Assembly: GCA_949775045.1 (NCBI GenBank)
Contig: OX459110.1
Coordinates: 2,560,001-2,624,000 of the forward strand
DNA: 64,000 nucleotides
Direction: 5' to 3'
Source: Metridium senile
Taxonomy: Eukaryota; Cnidaria; Anthozoa; Actiniaria; Metridiidae
The notes beneath the pieces were generated by a model. It ran no database searches. It worked only from the letters and a program-made list of their open reading frames with translations, and had not been told where the DNA came from. Both the position numbers and the translations under genes were made by a program. Below, in pieces: positions 1 to 42,349 of this stretch; the stretch's first letter is position 1; every line of letters starts with the position of its first letter.

Positions 1-345
1 AGACGTGGTGGCCTAGCGGTCAGCGTGTCGGACTCCGGGCCTAATGGTCTGGGTTCGATTCCTGACCCGGGCGATTACGTTGTGTCCTTAGACAAGATAC
101 TTTACTCTCTCAGTGCCTCGTCTTCTCGGATAAGGACGTAAAGCCGGAGGTCCCGTCTGCCTTAACTCTGACTATGTTACAAGGTGGACGTAAAAGAACC
201 ACTGAGGACGTACACAAATCTCTGGCCGTGACCACCCTCAGTGACTGCCTCACTCTGATACAAGCGCATTTGAATATGTACATATTTATGTATATATTAG
301 ATATTTGCGCTATATAAATGTCAAATTATTATATAATTATTATGA
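1..345 (+). mobile_element. tRNA-derived SINE, family A
   Basis: It opens with a tRNA-like head: A box tggcctagcggt and B box gggttcgattcc. A body with ctcgtcttctcggataagga and gccggaggtcccgtctgcc follows, with a 3' end gcgctatataaatg running into ATT repeats. A second copy lies inverted at 12960-13183, and a body fragment at 56470-56545. The left end may extend beyond the window. Confidence 0.75.
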
Positions 346-640
346 TGATGATAAATATGATGATGGTCGTAGTGATCATTATATTTACCAAGTCAGTAAA
401 GCCTGTACAGCATTACACTAACTAACTGATTATGATGAGAGGCATGAGAACGATGATGGTCATGTGAACTGTGACGACGATGATGATACTAATGATGATA
501 TGACGACCCTAATAGTTTCGATATTAATCACTTACAATAAAGTTAGTCGAAGTTCATGATGGTGAATATAATGTTGAATAAACCAATAACAAATGTTGGT
601 GCTGCTACATATAATGTCTTACATATGTCTCGTTATTGTA
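345..640. other. Intron upstream of exon a, GAT-rich, no feature
   Basis: The stretch is AT-rich with scattered gatgatgat runs. No coding similarity seen; it is the 3' part of an intron whose upstream exon is outside the window. Confidence 0.6.
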
Positions 641-641
641 G

Positions 642-31225
<30,584 letters not shown>

Positions 31226-31620
31226 TCAGTACCGCACCGTGGAACTACCGTGTGTCAAAAAAAAAAAGATTTATTTATATTTTTATTGCAGATTTTGAAT
31301 CTCTTGTATATATAAGTGTGAGAGTGGTTTTGTATTGATGTGAATGACAATTGTTTTTAATATTGTGTATTTTATATAAAAAAGGAAGGAAAAATGTTTA
31401 CTTTTTGTTTGATTTTTATTTAGTGTTGTGATTGTTTATTTATTTTAATATTTTTTATTTTATGTATTTTTTATTTTATGTATTTTTTATTTATTTATTT
31501 GTTTTAATATTTGTTTATTTTTTATTTTTATTTTTTAATTTTTTTTTAATATTTTTTTTATTTCATATATTTATTTATTATTTTTCATTTATTTACATAC
31601 ATAGAGTGCACACCATATAA
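31226..31620 (+). other. DNAH1 3' flank and T-rich tract
   Basis: After the stop there is an A-run at about 31,257, then a (TATTT)n-like T-rich tract 31,420-31,600. The position of the mRNA 3' end cannot be told from the sequence. Confidence 0.5.
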
Positions 31621-31834
31621 CAACTACTAACTTTTTAGTGCATAATAGTATTTAGTTATCAACTAAGTAAGATTTCAGGCTCAGGCGTAAATCATACAAA
31701 GAAACACAAAGGCAGCTAATTATGTGACTATTGTTCTTTGCACTGTTCCACTCCAGTGCTATCCACTAGTTTGTACATAATAGTGCAATTAGACAATACA
31801 TATGTTTTATTTCACGGATATATGGCGTGCACTC

Positions 31835-32015
31835 TATATGTTTGTTTGTTTGTTTATTTGTTTGTTTGTTTGTTTGTACATGTTTGTTTGTTTGTTTGTT
31901 TGTACATGTTTGTTTGTTTGTACATGTTTGTTTGTACATGTTTGTTTGTTTGTCTATTGTTTGCTGATACGTTAATTTGTTCGTTTGTTTGATTCCTCGT
32001 TTGTCTTTGTTCGTT
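31835..32015 (+). repeat. (TTTG)n with tacatg interruptions
   Basis: tgtttgtttgtttg blocks separated by tacatg. Confidence 0.9.
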
Positions 32016-32059
32016 CGTCCGCCGGGTTTCAAAATAGCGCAGAGAACTGTAAAATGGAC

Positions 32060-33560
32060 TAAACCAATAAACAATATACCATGATTTAATATCAATTTCA
32101 AAGAGGAACTGAAAGGGACTGTTGTTGTTCAAAACGCTTATGCTTTTTGTCATAAACCACGTAAAATAAGTGATGTTGACTTTCATTGAAACCCAAATAA
32201 CGTCCCTACATTATCACCGCGGCCAATTTGGCGTCGTTGGTGGCGTCTCGATGAGACCTGCCTCGGGTCCTTAAGTTGCAGTTATTTAGTGCGATTTTAG
32301 AAAAATAGGTAAGAAAATCAGAGGCGATTTTCCGCTGCGCGTCGTGAGTTTCACAACATTTTGACCACTGTCATGACGAATATCGTTGTCGATAAGAGTA
32401 CAGACAACATACGCTATAAACCACATTCGATTTGCTAATAGGAAAATCAGAGGCGACATAGGGCAATTTTAATCTATTTAGGGCGATTTGAGAAAAAACA
32501 TATATAGGAAAATTAGAGGCGACTTTAGTACCCGAGGCATGCCTTTGTGATCTATATCGTGTTATTTTTTATATAGCTTGTTATGATGAGAGTATTGGAA
32601 CGATCGAAACTTACTATAGAACGTTTCATCATTCGAAGATTGAAAATAACTTAAAATGACTTGTTAATAAGGATATTGGAACCTTTTTACAAAATGTACC
32701 ACAACTTTAAGATTTAAAATTTAAAGCAGTGTAAAAAAGGTCTAACTTAATTAATGACTTGGATGTTTCAATAAGAATATTGGAACGATGAAATATGCAA
32801 TAGAACGTTTCATCTTGTTTATATGATTATCGGAACCTTTAAAATGTACCACACAACGTTAAGTAATTCAACGATTTAAAGGATTAAAACTCTATAAATG
32901 ACTTGCATGTTTTAATAATAATATTGGAACGATCGAAACTTACTATAGAACGTTTCATCATTCGAAGATTGAAAAAAAAATGACTCGGTTGTTTATATTA
33001 ATATTAATACCAAATGTTTAGTGATTCAACGATTAAAAGGAGAGGGGGAAAACACTGCGGACATGCGGACTTGCATGTTTCAATAAGAATATGAAATGTG
33101 CGATAGAACGTTTGATCATTCAACGATTAAAACAAATTGGAACATAATTTCAAATGAGTGTTTAATCGAAAAGCAACCTATTATTCTATTTAAAGTCAAA
33201 ATGTGAAGGAAAAAAAACGCTTCCGATTGATCGTGGGCGTGCACTATAGCATTCAAATCTCTATTTGTTTGTTGGGCGAGTTAAAAACATACTTTGCACT
33301 TTTCTTTCAAGGGATAACATCACGGGAGTTTTAAAAAGGGCGAACTTAATCTTGAAATTAGTGATAAAATGAAAAGTAGACAATTATTTAATTTGTTCAA
33401 ATATCTAAAAATATATTGTTATTATTGAATGTGGTATAGTGAGGATGAGCGAAAGTCACGGAATTAAGAGTCCCCGATGTGAAGTGATGGTTGTAAATAC
33501 TGAATGCATTAATAGTGGTAGTGTGTGTGGATTGAATATCATGGAAGATATCTGATGTGT
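32060..33560. other. Intergenic, degenerate atattggaacgat repeats
   Basis: Between about 32,580 and 33,130 a unit with atattggaacgatcgaaact and atagaacgtttcatcattcg recurs four or more times at ~90-180 bp spacing. The rest has no recognisable feature or coding similarity. Confidence 0.6.
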
Positions 33561-33686
33561 ATATATACACTTATTTCAAAAATCGTTGTCGCAAACAAAG
33601 CCACAGTCCACACACTCTGAAGCCGGCAAAGGATGTCGGTATTTCTTCTCTTGTTATCGATATATCCATAGCATCTCAAGTATGTT

Positions 33687-34366
33687 AAGGCCTGGTTCTA
33701 GCCAGTGGTTCACGAAAAAACGTTTTTATTTGTCATTGCAACAAAACTCATTTGATTTTAATAAAAATTGGTTATTGATAGATCTCGGGCTGCTGCTGTT
33801 CCTAAAGTTTTAATTTTGACTTAGGGGCGGTCTCGTGACCAGTTTAGATGGAGAGAGGATTTCGTTTTTCATTTAAAAATGCGGTCGCGAGTTTGAATAG
33901 GTAAAACAAACTTATACATTAAATGTACTTCTCACCAAAGTTTACACAGAACTGTACTTGGAGAGTTTGGTTATCACTTAATGGTAGGGAGATATTTTGT
34001 AAAACAGATCACGTGACCATATTTCATTTGCATAAAATCCCTTATATCTCCCTACCATTAAGTGATAACCAAACTCTCCAAGCACAGTTCAGCTACAGTT
34101 CTGTGGAGACTTTGGTGAGAAGAACATTTAATGTATAAGTTTGTTTTACCTTTATTCAAACTCGCGACCGCATTTTCAAATGAAAAACGAAATACTTTAT
34201 CCATCTAAACTGGTCACGTGACCACCCCTAAGTCAAAATTAAAATTTTAGGAACAGCAGCAGCCCGAGATCTATCAATACACCAATTTTTATTAAAATCA
34301 GATGAGTTTTGTGGCAATGACAAATAAAAACGTTTTTTCGTGAAACACTGGCTAGAACCAGGCCTT
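33687..34366. mobile_element. Foldback element, 680 bp palindrome
   Basis: Left arm begins aaggcctggttctagccagt; right arm ends actggctagaaccaggcctt. The two arms of about 310 bp match nearly throughout (for example cttggagagtttggttatca near the centre) around a ~50 bp loop. No protein is encoded. Confidence 0.92.
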
Positions 34367-34370
34367 ATTA

Positions 34371-34717
34371 AGAGGGTCCACAATAGGTTTGGCGGGATGC
34401 GGGATAAGCCTTTTTTTGAAGGCGGGATGCGGGAGCCGAGCTTAAACCTTGACGGGATGCGGGATTCTGAATTCCAAGCGGGATCGGGATTTCGTGTTTT
34501 TTAGGTGCCGGGTTTCGGGATATAACATTAATTTGCTGCGGGATACGGGACTGCATCATTCTTTGTTCTCAATAAAAAACTTTTTAACTTTTTAATATTT
34601 AATTAATAATTAATTTAGAAAAAATTGCGGGATCGGGTTTGTGACATTAAAACGTGCGGGATGGCGGGATTGCCGGCAAAAATGAGCGGGATTGAGAACC
34701 CCTATTGTGGACCCTCT
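34371..34717. mobile_element. MITE with agagggtccacaatagg ends and gcgggat repeats
   Basis: TIRs agagggtccacaatagg and cctattgtggaccctct bound an interior with at least eight gcgggatgcgggat-like motifs. It sits beside the 680 bp palindrome inside the split MITE. Confidence 0.85.
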
Positions 34718-35159
34718 ATTAACAAACTTGAGATATTTTGATTGTACGTGTTTGTGTTATATGACCATAACAGAGTGTGGACGTATAGCTTTGGCTGCGA
34801 CAACGATCTTTGAAATAGGTGTAAATAAATACTGAATATAGTGGTAGTGTGTGTGTAGAGTGAACCTCATGGAAGCTACAGATCTCTGTTATGTTTGTTG
34901 TAAATACTGAAGGTATATGGCTTGTGTGTGAAGCGAACCTCACGGAAGAACATCAATAGTGAATGGTTAAATGAATGAATAAACGAATGAAATAGAATCA
35001 CTTTAATTAATCTACAAATAATAACTCAAATATCAAATCTCCATGGACCGTCTCTGCATCCAACAACTCTACAAACACTTCAGTTATCTTGTAGCCTGCG
35101 TGGCGGCTCTACACCCATCTCCTTTCTCCCCTCTTCCCCAATCCCCAAAATCCCCATTT

Positions 35160-35720
35160 AAAATAACTTTTAAAGTGTTTTCGGTAGGGTGGTACTATGA
35201 CATATCAAGAAATTGTAAAGAATCAGTATAAGTCCTAAAAAGGGTGGAACAGTTTAGATAACAGATATCTTGAAAATAAATACAAGAAATACCATGCATG
35301 AAAGTAGAGTTTCAAGAACTTCAAAGTGTTTTCGGTAAGGTGGTACTGAGACCCATCAAGACATTGTAAAGAATCAGTAAGTCCTAAAAAGACGGTGGAA
35401 CAGTTTAGATAACAGATATCTTGAAAATAATTAAATACAAGAAATACCATGCATGAAAGTAGAGTTTCAAGAACTTCAAAGTGTTTTCGGTAAGGTGGTA
35501 CTGAGACCCATCAAGACATTGTAAAGAATCAGTAAGTCCTAAAAAGACGGTGGAACAGTTTAGATAACAGATATCTTGAAAATAATTAAATACAAGAAAT
35601 ACCATGCATGAAAGTAGAGTTTCAAGAACTTCAAAGTGTTTTCGGTAAGGTGGTACTGAGACCCATCAAGACATTGTAAAGGATAAAGTACTTTAAAGGG
35701 TGGGACTATTTAGAGAACAG
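35160..35720 (+). repeat. ~155 bp tandem repeat, about 3.5 copies
   Basis: The landmark aacagtttagataacagata recurs at 35,248, 35,399 and 35,554. The unit also holds gtgttttcggtaaggtggta and accatgcatgaaagtagagt. Confidence 0.93.
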
Positions 35721-35989
35721 TCATCTTGAAAATAATAACAACAAATATAAAGGTTTATTGAATGTCATTATTCCTCTTCGATGACAATATCAAAAATGCC
35801 GGCTATAGTGAATCAGTCTACAATACAACGTTAAAATGAATATTTCTGAAAAAAGACAAAGGAATACCTTGCATTGATCTGTCATATTTCGTCCTTCCAG
35901 TACTTTCTTTTAAAACTATCAAAATTGAAAACAAACTCTTAAACAAAAACAAAAACAAAAACTCAGGTTGTTGTGCGCGCGCGCGCATC

Positions 35990-36469
35990 GTGGGCTCAAA
36001 TCGGGCATTTAGTCCACCAAGATTATTCTACCAAGCTAAGCTTGTCTTATATCGATCGTCTGGAAAAGCTTGACCTAAGCACACTCAATGACCGACCAAT
36101 GGCACCTACACGTAGTTTTTACATGTCCGTTTTGAACAGTTCAAACCGGATACACAACATCTTGCCTCCTCGTTTTGACTGCAAGTACAACCTGAGGCGC
36201 CCTCGTACTATACCATTAATGAAATGCCGTACTAAACTTAAACGTTACCAAGATAGCTTTTCACCTAATGCCATTAAGAACTGGGACAATCTTTGTTAAT
36301 GTTTTTTAGATTCATGATTTTTTGAATGTATTTTTTTGTATTTTGTATATATTTGGAAAAGTTTTGTAGATATTGTATATATAAGAATAAGTGACTTATA
36401 AATATTAATTTTTACATGTAAGCTTAAGTTATTCAATTTTTATGGCTATTCAAGTATGTCAAATAGACC

Positions 36470-36564
<95 letters not shown>

Positions 36565-36565
36565 T
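35990..36565 (+). mobile_element. Non-LTR retrotransposon 3' end (C-terminal RT fragment) with (ATT)n tail
   Basis: The open frame ends at 36,299 and reads RLEKLDLSTLNDRPMAPTRS ... LPPRFDCKYNLRRPR ... DSFSPNAIKNWDNLC. This matches the usual end of CR1/jockey-type ORF2 (RLxxLDLxTL..R; SFxPxAIxxWNxL). About 170 bp of 3' UTR and a ~95 bp ATT array follow. No catalytic RT domain is present, so it is a 5'-truncated, dead copy. Confidence 0.75.
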
Positions 36566-36899
36566 TATTATTATTATTATTATTTTATTCAAAATTAAAG
36601 TAGCGAAACGGTTCACACTCTGATTTTATGTATCCATTTGATGTTTTTCCATGCAGGCAAACATGAAACATGCTTTTGCAAAGCATTAATTTTGAAGAAT
36701 GTTTAAGGCTTCCGGCTAAATTTTTTTTGTTCTCTATCCTAAGTGCACCACCTTTTCGAAATCTTTATCCTTTGACTGCTTTGATGTGTCTGAGTACCAC
36801 ATTACTGAATTCGAAAACACTGTCAAGAACCGCTCTTATACTTAGAGCTACAATCTTGCCAAAAAATAAACATAATTTATATTGAGACACTTTTACGGT

Positions 36900-37085
36900 A
36901 TCTTTGAACATATGAGCCGAACAAAGTGAACATGTGAGCTGAATTGTGTGCAAAATAATTAAACGTAGAGGTAGTGAGTGTGTGTCTGAGTCTCCCCCAT
37001 TAGTAGGGCACAACGTGTCCAGTCTAAAAGAATTGAGACGTTAAAAAAGTCATTTATTATTTATTTTATCCTTATTTTGATTTCC
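36900..37085 (+). mobile_element. SINE D 3' tail fragment
   Basis: It shows aaacgtagaggtagtgagtg, gagtctcccccattagtagg and gagacgttaaaaaagtcatt, matching tails at 61,760-61,865 and 61,955-62,040. Confidence 0.7.
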
Positions 37086-37487
37086 AACTGTACTTTTCCG
37101 CCATAATTCTCCCCTCCCCCTCCATGCAAAGTTGGTTTTCAGTGAACATGATGCCAGACCAGCATTGTGTAGTGTGGGCGAGTGGGAGTGGTTTTAAAAA
37201 CAAATCTTCATGGCTTAAGTTATAGATCTAGTGAAAATTAAGTGCAACCTAGATCGGGTTGAATATGTTTATTTTACTGGTATTTGTTCTCCACAAAGTC
37301 AAATGAATAAAATGCAATACTCCAGTTTTGTGTTATCTTGCACCGCTGTACTGTTCGTTCAAAAAGTGCATTTGCGTGTACAGGCATACCCTCGATTCAG
37401 CGAGAATTCAAATGTGATTTCAATTGTTAAGCGATAGCATTATCCCGTGCTTTGAATTGCTTTGAATTAATTTGTGAATTTTTAATT

Positions 37488-37895
37488 TAACAACAAGTCG
37501 AGGCTTAGCCTGTACAGATAAAAAAAAATACAGCAGTGCTAGATGACGTAAAAATGGAGTATTAAAAAGTATAAAAATCAGTAATATTTAATTAATCAAA
37601 ATTTGCTTATAAAGTACTTATTCAAGTCTAAAAAAACATGTTGTTTTCGCTGCTTTTTGGAAACCCTTGACCATCTGTCAAATCTTATTTGCAACAACAA
37701 ATCGAGGCTTAGCCTGTACAGATTCACCTTTTGTCAAAATGTAAAGCAGTGCTAGATAACGCGAAACTTGAGTATAAAAAAATATAACAATCAGTAAAAG
37801 TTAATAAACAATTTGCTTATAAAGCGCTTATTCACGTCTAAAAAACATGTTGTTTTCATTGCTTTTTGGAAACCCTTGACCATCTGTCAAATCCT
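37488..37895 (+). repeat. Two-copy ~204 bp direct tandem repeat
   Basis: Both copies run from caacaacaa.tcgaggcttag to ttggaaacccttgaccatct, the second starting at about 37,692. Confidence 0.93.
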
Positions 37896-38144
37896 AAGTG
37901 TTTACAAACCATTTAGTGTGTTTAGTAAGAAACGCAAGTCCATCATCTCTTTAACGTCGATCATTTGGGAAAGACTCTAAGTGAAAACACTTTATAACGG
38001 GCAGGTGGACGAATTGGGAAGAACAACCATTTAAAATTTATAACGACTTCTCAGTAAGATTGTTTTTACTGTAACAACTGTGTTTTAAAACAATGAAGTA
38101 TTTTTTTTTTTTTTTTGGAAAATTACCATGACACTTATCATAAT

Positions 38145-38725
38145 CGATCACCGCCACCACCATCACCACCATCATCATCATCATCATCGTCATCACCATT
38201 ATTATCAATAACATCATCATCATCATCTTCATCATCACAAACACATATATATATATAATCACTATCGTCAATAAAATTATCATTTAACATCATTATCAAT
38301 ATCATAACATCATTATATTATTTATCAATAGCATAACCATCATCATTATCAATTATATCATCATCATCATTATCAATAACATAACCATCGTCATTATCAA
38401 TGATATCATCATCATCATTATCATCAACATAATCATCATCATCATAATAACATCATCATCATCATCATCATTAACGTAATCATCATCATCAATAACATAA
38501 TTATCATCATCAATAACATAGTTATCATCATCAATAACATAGTTATCATCATCAATAACATAATTATCATCATCAATAACATAATTATCATCATCATCAT
38601 AATAACATCATCATCACCATCAATAAGATAATCATCATAATCATAATCATCATAATATCACCATCATAATCATCGTTCATCTTCGTCAATAATATTATCA
38701 TAATCATTTTTATTACGATCAGTAC
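38145..38725 (+). repeat. (ATC)n microsatellite, intergenic
   Basis: Degenerate atcatcatc with atcaataacataattatcat sub-repeats. Confidence 0.9.
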
Positions 38726-39129
38726 GTATATTATACATTTGTAGACTTCAGTGGACCCCCGCCATCTTGAATGATAAAACTACCTTGGAAGCCAGACAAA
38801 AGCACTGTTTTTTTTTATTTCTCTTAAATATGATATTTCATCCTCATTATTGTAATCCATTACTGTAAAGAGATTATTGTACAATGCAATAAATCTAGAG
38901 ATATAAAATATATCAATTTACAAGGAAACTGAAAAGCGATATGTTTTACCTATCCATTATAAGATGTTTTAAGAAATTAAAGCGTAAAAGAAATGACCAG
39001 ATTTAATTTAAATCAAGGTAATTGTTTGCTATTACGAAAGTAACCATTATCTTTTTCTAAATGAACAAATAAACAAACTATCAGTTACAAGGTCACTTTC
39101 TTCTCAGTAACTTTGAACTTAGTAAGGGA

Positions 39130-39625
39130 CGCACCATTATAGGTAATATAAATAGAAACTAGCGAGTAAACTAGTATGGCCTGCGTCGGTGTTTGATATA
39201 AACGATAGGTAATAGCATGAAATTTGTAACACCGTAAAAAATAGAAATAGAAACTAGCGAGTAAACTAGTATAGGCTGCATCGGTGTTTGATATAAGCGA
39301 TAGGTAATAGAATGAAATTTGTAACACCGTATAAAATAGAAATGGAAACTAGCGAGTAAACTAGTATAGGCTGCGTCGAGGTTTGATATAAACGATAGGT
39401 AATAGAATGAAATTTGTAACACCGTAAAAAATAGAAATAGAAACTAGCGAGTAAACTAGTATAGGCTGCGTCGAGGTTTGATATAAACGATAGGTAATAG
39501 AATGAATTTGTAACACCGTAAAAAATAGAAATAGAAACTAGCGAGTAAACTAGTATATGCTGTGTCGGTGTTTGATATAAACGATAGGTAATAGAATGAA
39601 ATTTGTAACACCGTAAAAAAAAAAA
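39130..39625 (+). repeat. 95 bp satellite, five copies
   Basis: The landmark gtttgatataaacgataggt recurs at about 39,191, 39,286, 39,381, 39,476 and 39,570. The unit includes gaaactagcgagtaaactag and gaaatttgtaacaccgtaaa. Single related copies lie at 905-1,075 (inverted) and 40,680-40,780. Confidence 0.95.
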
Positions 39626-39639
39626 AAAAAAATAGATAA

Positions 39640-40125
39640 TAGTTCACTTCACAGTTCCCTGCGCCATCTTGAAAGGTAGCCGGGCCTTTACATCGAAGCG
39701 AGACGAACGTTGAGCTTGCAATGATAGAGACCTTTTAAACACCTTGTTTATGACAAGTGATAAAAATGGGACCCTGTTTATGACAGTTTAGGACCGTGTT
39801 TGGCCGTGTTTATGCCTCGAAAACGTGCTGAATTTCCCGAAAGACGAAAGACCGCGCTGCTCACCATATTACCTAATTAATATACCTAACCTGATTATGA
39901 CAAAAAGGGGTAAAAAGGATACCCTGTTCATGAAAGAAAACTCAAAAAACCATACTCTGTTTATGACAGAAAACTCGAAAAACCATACCCTGTCCAGCGG
40001 ATCATCCCCGTATAGTAAATATATGGGAGTACCCCCCCCCCCCCCCCCCCGGGCATGTTCGTCTCGCCTCGAACAAATGCCCAACTACATTGCAAGATGG
40101 CGCAGGGAACTGTGAAGGGCACTGT
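39640..40125. repeat. Interspersed repeat with tttatgacagaaaactcgaa units
   Basis: An inverted copy of the caagatggcgcag repeat is followed by several degenerate accctgtttatgacag units, a poly-C run (about 40,031-40,050) and a direct copy of the caagatggcgcag repeat. Confidence 0.7.
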
Positions 40126-40139
40126 TGATGGCGAAAAAC

Positions 40140-40670
40140 ATATTAACCCTGAATAAAAAAGTACAAAAAATGAAAAAATAAATAAATAAATAAACTAACT
40201 GAAAATATTGTGCAAAGATGAAAAATAATATCCTACACAACCTTGAGGACTGAGTAGAAAAAATATTTTGCATCAAAAAATCCCTCCCCCCCCCCCCCCC
40301 CCCAAAAAAAAACCCAACAACAATAAATTGTGGATTGAGTGAAATATCAAATACTTTCATAAATTTAAAAAAAAAAACGGATTTAACCACTGTAACATTT
40401 AGAGCAATTACAATAAGCTTATTTCAATTTTTTATTCTCAAATAAATAGGATCAAGATTTACTTACAAGATAATCTGGATTTGACCAGCTATAATATGTT
40501 GTTCTGCATTTTACAATGACATTTTATCTGTATTCACACAAATATAATTGAAACAGTAAAGGCCAAGATCAAATCTTTTGAGATATTTTCAATACAGCAA
40601 TTTTCAAAAAGGTTGTCCAAGGCGATATTGGGCATTCCTAATCGAAAAGAAAATTATAGGTATACAGCGG
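40140..40670. other. Unassigned AT-rich intergenic stretch with poly-C
   Basis: A C-run of about 20 followed by A-run lies at about 40,285-40,312. No gene or structured element was recognised otherwise. Confidence 0.5.
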
Positions 40671-40679
40671 TACCTATTT

Positions 40680-40930
40680 CAAAAATTAAATTGAAACTAG
40701 CGAGTAAACTAGTGTAGGATGCGTCGGTGTTTGATATAAACGATAGGTAATATAATGAAATTTGTAACTCCGTAAAAAAATGTACACTTATAACTTTACT
40801 GACGTTTCGAGCTTTAGCCCTTCGTCGGAGTAAAAGATTCGGTTACTTTTACTCCGACGAAGGGCTAAAGCTCGAAAAGTCAGTAAAGTTAAGTCAACAT
40901 TTTTTTACGGTGTTACAAATTTCACTTTAT
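40680..40930. mobile_element. Inverted-repeat element joining the 95 bp unit to gacgaagggctaaagctcga arms
   Basis: A single 95 bp-type unit is followed by a palindrome whose arms contain actttactgacgtttcgagc and its reverse complement around a ttcggttac loop. A ttacggtgttacaaatttca segment closes it. Confidence 0.75.
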
Positions 40931-41237
40931 TTAACTCATGATAAGTTCACAGCTGAACTGATGTGGTCGTGTGTGCAAAACAGAGAAGGGCTCCGACGAA
41001 GGGCTAGAGCTTCACGTCAATAAGTTAACACTTTTTAACATGTTACAAATTCAATCTATTGCCTAATGTATATTTCAAAAATTAAGTTTTCCAAGGCCGG
41101 CGATCGGTCATGTCAAGACAGAAAAAAATTATATGGATACACCTATTTTAAGGAAGGTTTTTCAAAGCAGGAAACAAATATGTGTATATATTCAGAAAGT
41201 CTAGAAAATTTCCTTTTAACAAGGTAAACAGTGTAAC

Positions 41238-41645
41238 GTGAAATACATCGGGGGAATACACCCCCGAGGCAGCAGTTTCACAATTGAAAATTTTAAATTG
41301 GTTTTCACTAAGTCGAATAATCGGTGTTTCTATAATGAATTAAGCAGGGTTTTTTTAAGGAGTAGGAGTGTTTTATCAGGAATTAAATCCACGATTCCCA
41401 ATTATATATTGAACCAGTGCAAATCAAAAAACCGTGGGCATCCAGAATATTTTAGAAATCTTTTATTTTTCGTTGAACAACTCAGAAACAACTATATCAC
41501 CGCAAGAAGTTTGACTGATGTGTAGTATGATAAACGTTTTGTAGTTAGAGTTGTTTATGAGTTGTTCAACGAACAATAAACGATTTCTAATTAAAAATAT
41601 TTTTGGGTGCCCACCTTTTTTTCGATTCGCACTGAAAATTGGTTT
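41238..41645. mobile_element. Imperfect palindrome, probable MITE
   Basis: tttcgttgaacaactcagaa pairs with gagttgttcaacgaacaata, and gtgggcatccagaatatttt with aaaatatttttgggtgccca. A 95-codon open frame crosses the left arm but resembles no protein I know. Confidence 0.65.
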
Positions 41646-41828
41646 ACGTCAATGATTCAACTAAGTACAGCAACAGTACGTTTTTGTTTGTGCAAAAATA
41701 TATATTGGATACGTACTGCAAGATTTGTAAATATAGGGTAAATTAGACTTGTTTGCAGCGAAACACTTTATCCATGAAATAAAAACAAATTGCTACTGCA
41801 TACTAGTTCTTATTTTTTGACTATTTGT

Positions 41829-42345
41829 ACTCCGACGTTCGGCGGTAGCATTAACGTACTTAACGTCAGTAAGCAACTCTCTCTTTTATACAGTGTATAA
41901 GTTACCTTCTAACTCCGACGACTCGGATTAACGTCCTAAACGTCAGTAAGCAACTCTCTCTTTTATACGGTGTAGAAGTTACCATTTCTACTCCGACGAA
42001 GGATTGACGTCCTAATCGTCAGTAAGCAACTCTCTCTTTTATACGGTGTAGAAGTTACCACTTTTACTCCGACGAAGGATTAACGTCATAAACGTCAGTA
42101 AGTAACTCTCTCTTTTATACGGTGTATAAGTTACCATTTTTACTCCGACGAAGGATTGACGTCTTAATCGTCAGTAAGTAACACTCTCTTTTATACGGTG
42201 TATAAGTTACCATTTTTACTCCAACGAAGGATTAACGTCCTAAACGACAGTAAGTAACTCTCTTTTATACGGTGTAGAAGTTACCATTTTTACTTCGACG
42301 AAGGATTAACTCTCTTTCATACGGTGTATATAAGTTATCATTTCG
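41829..42345 (+). repeat. ~77 bp tandem repeat, about 6.5 copies
   Basis: The landmark actccgacg recurs at about 41,829, 41,912, 41,990, 42,066 and 42,142. Units hold ggattaacgtcctaaacgtc, cagtaagtaactctctcttt and atacggtgtataagttacca. A second short array of the same unit is at 51,165-51,430. Confidence 0.93.
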
Positions 42346-42349
42346 TAAG

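Larger units (their letters stand above)
33566..34823. mobile_element. TA-flanked MITE (family as at 61,273) split by inserted elements
   Basis: The left part 33,566-33,685 and right part 34,728-34,823 are the two ends of the element seen whole at 61,273-61,568, here in the opposite orientation. Ends are acacttatttcaaaaatcg and gatctttgaaataggtgt. The middle is occupied by a 680 bp palindrome and a second TIR element. Confidence 0.8.

Noticed and set aside
41238..41525. 95-codon protein gene on the + strand
   Set aside because: The open frame overlaps the arm of an imperfect palindrome and has no recognisable domain.
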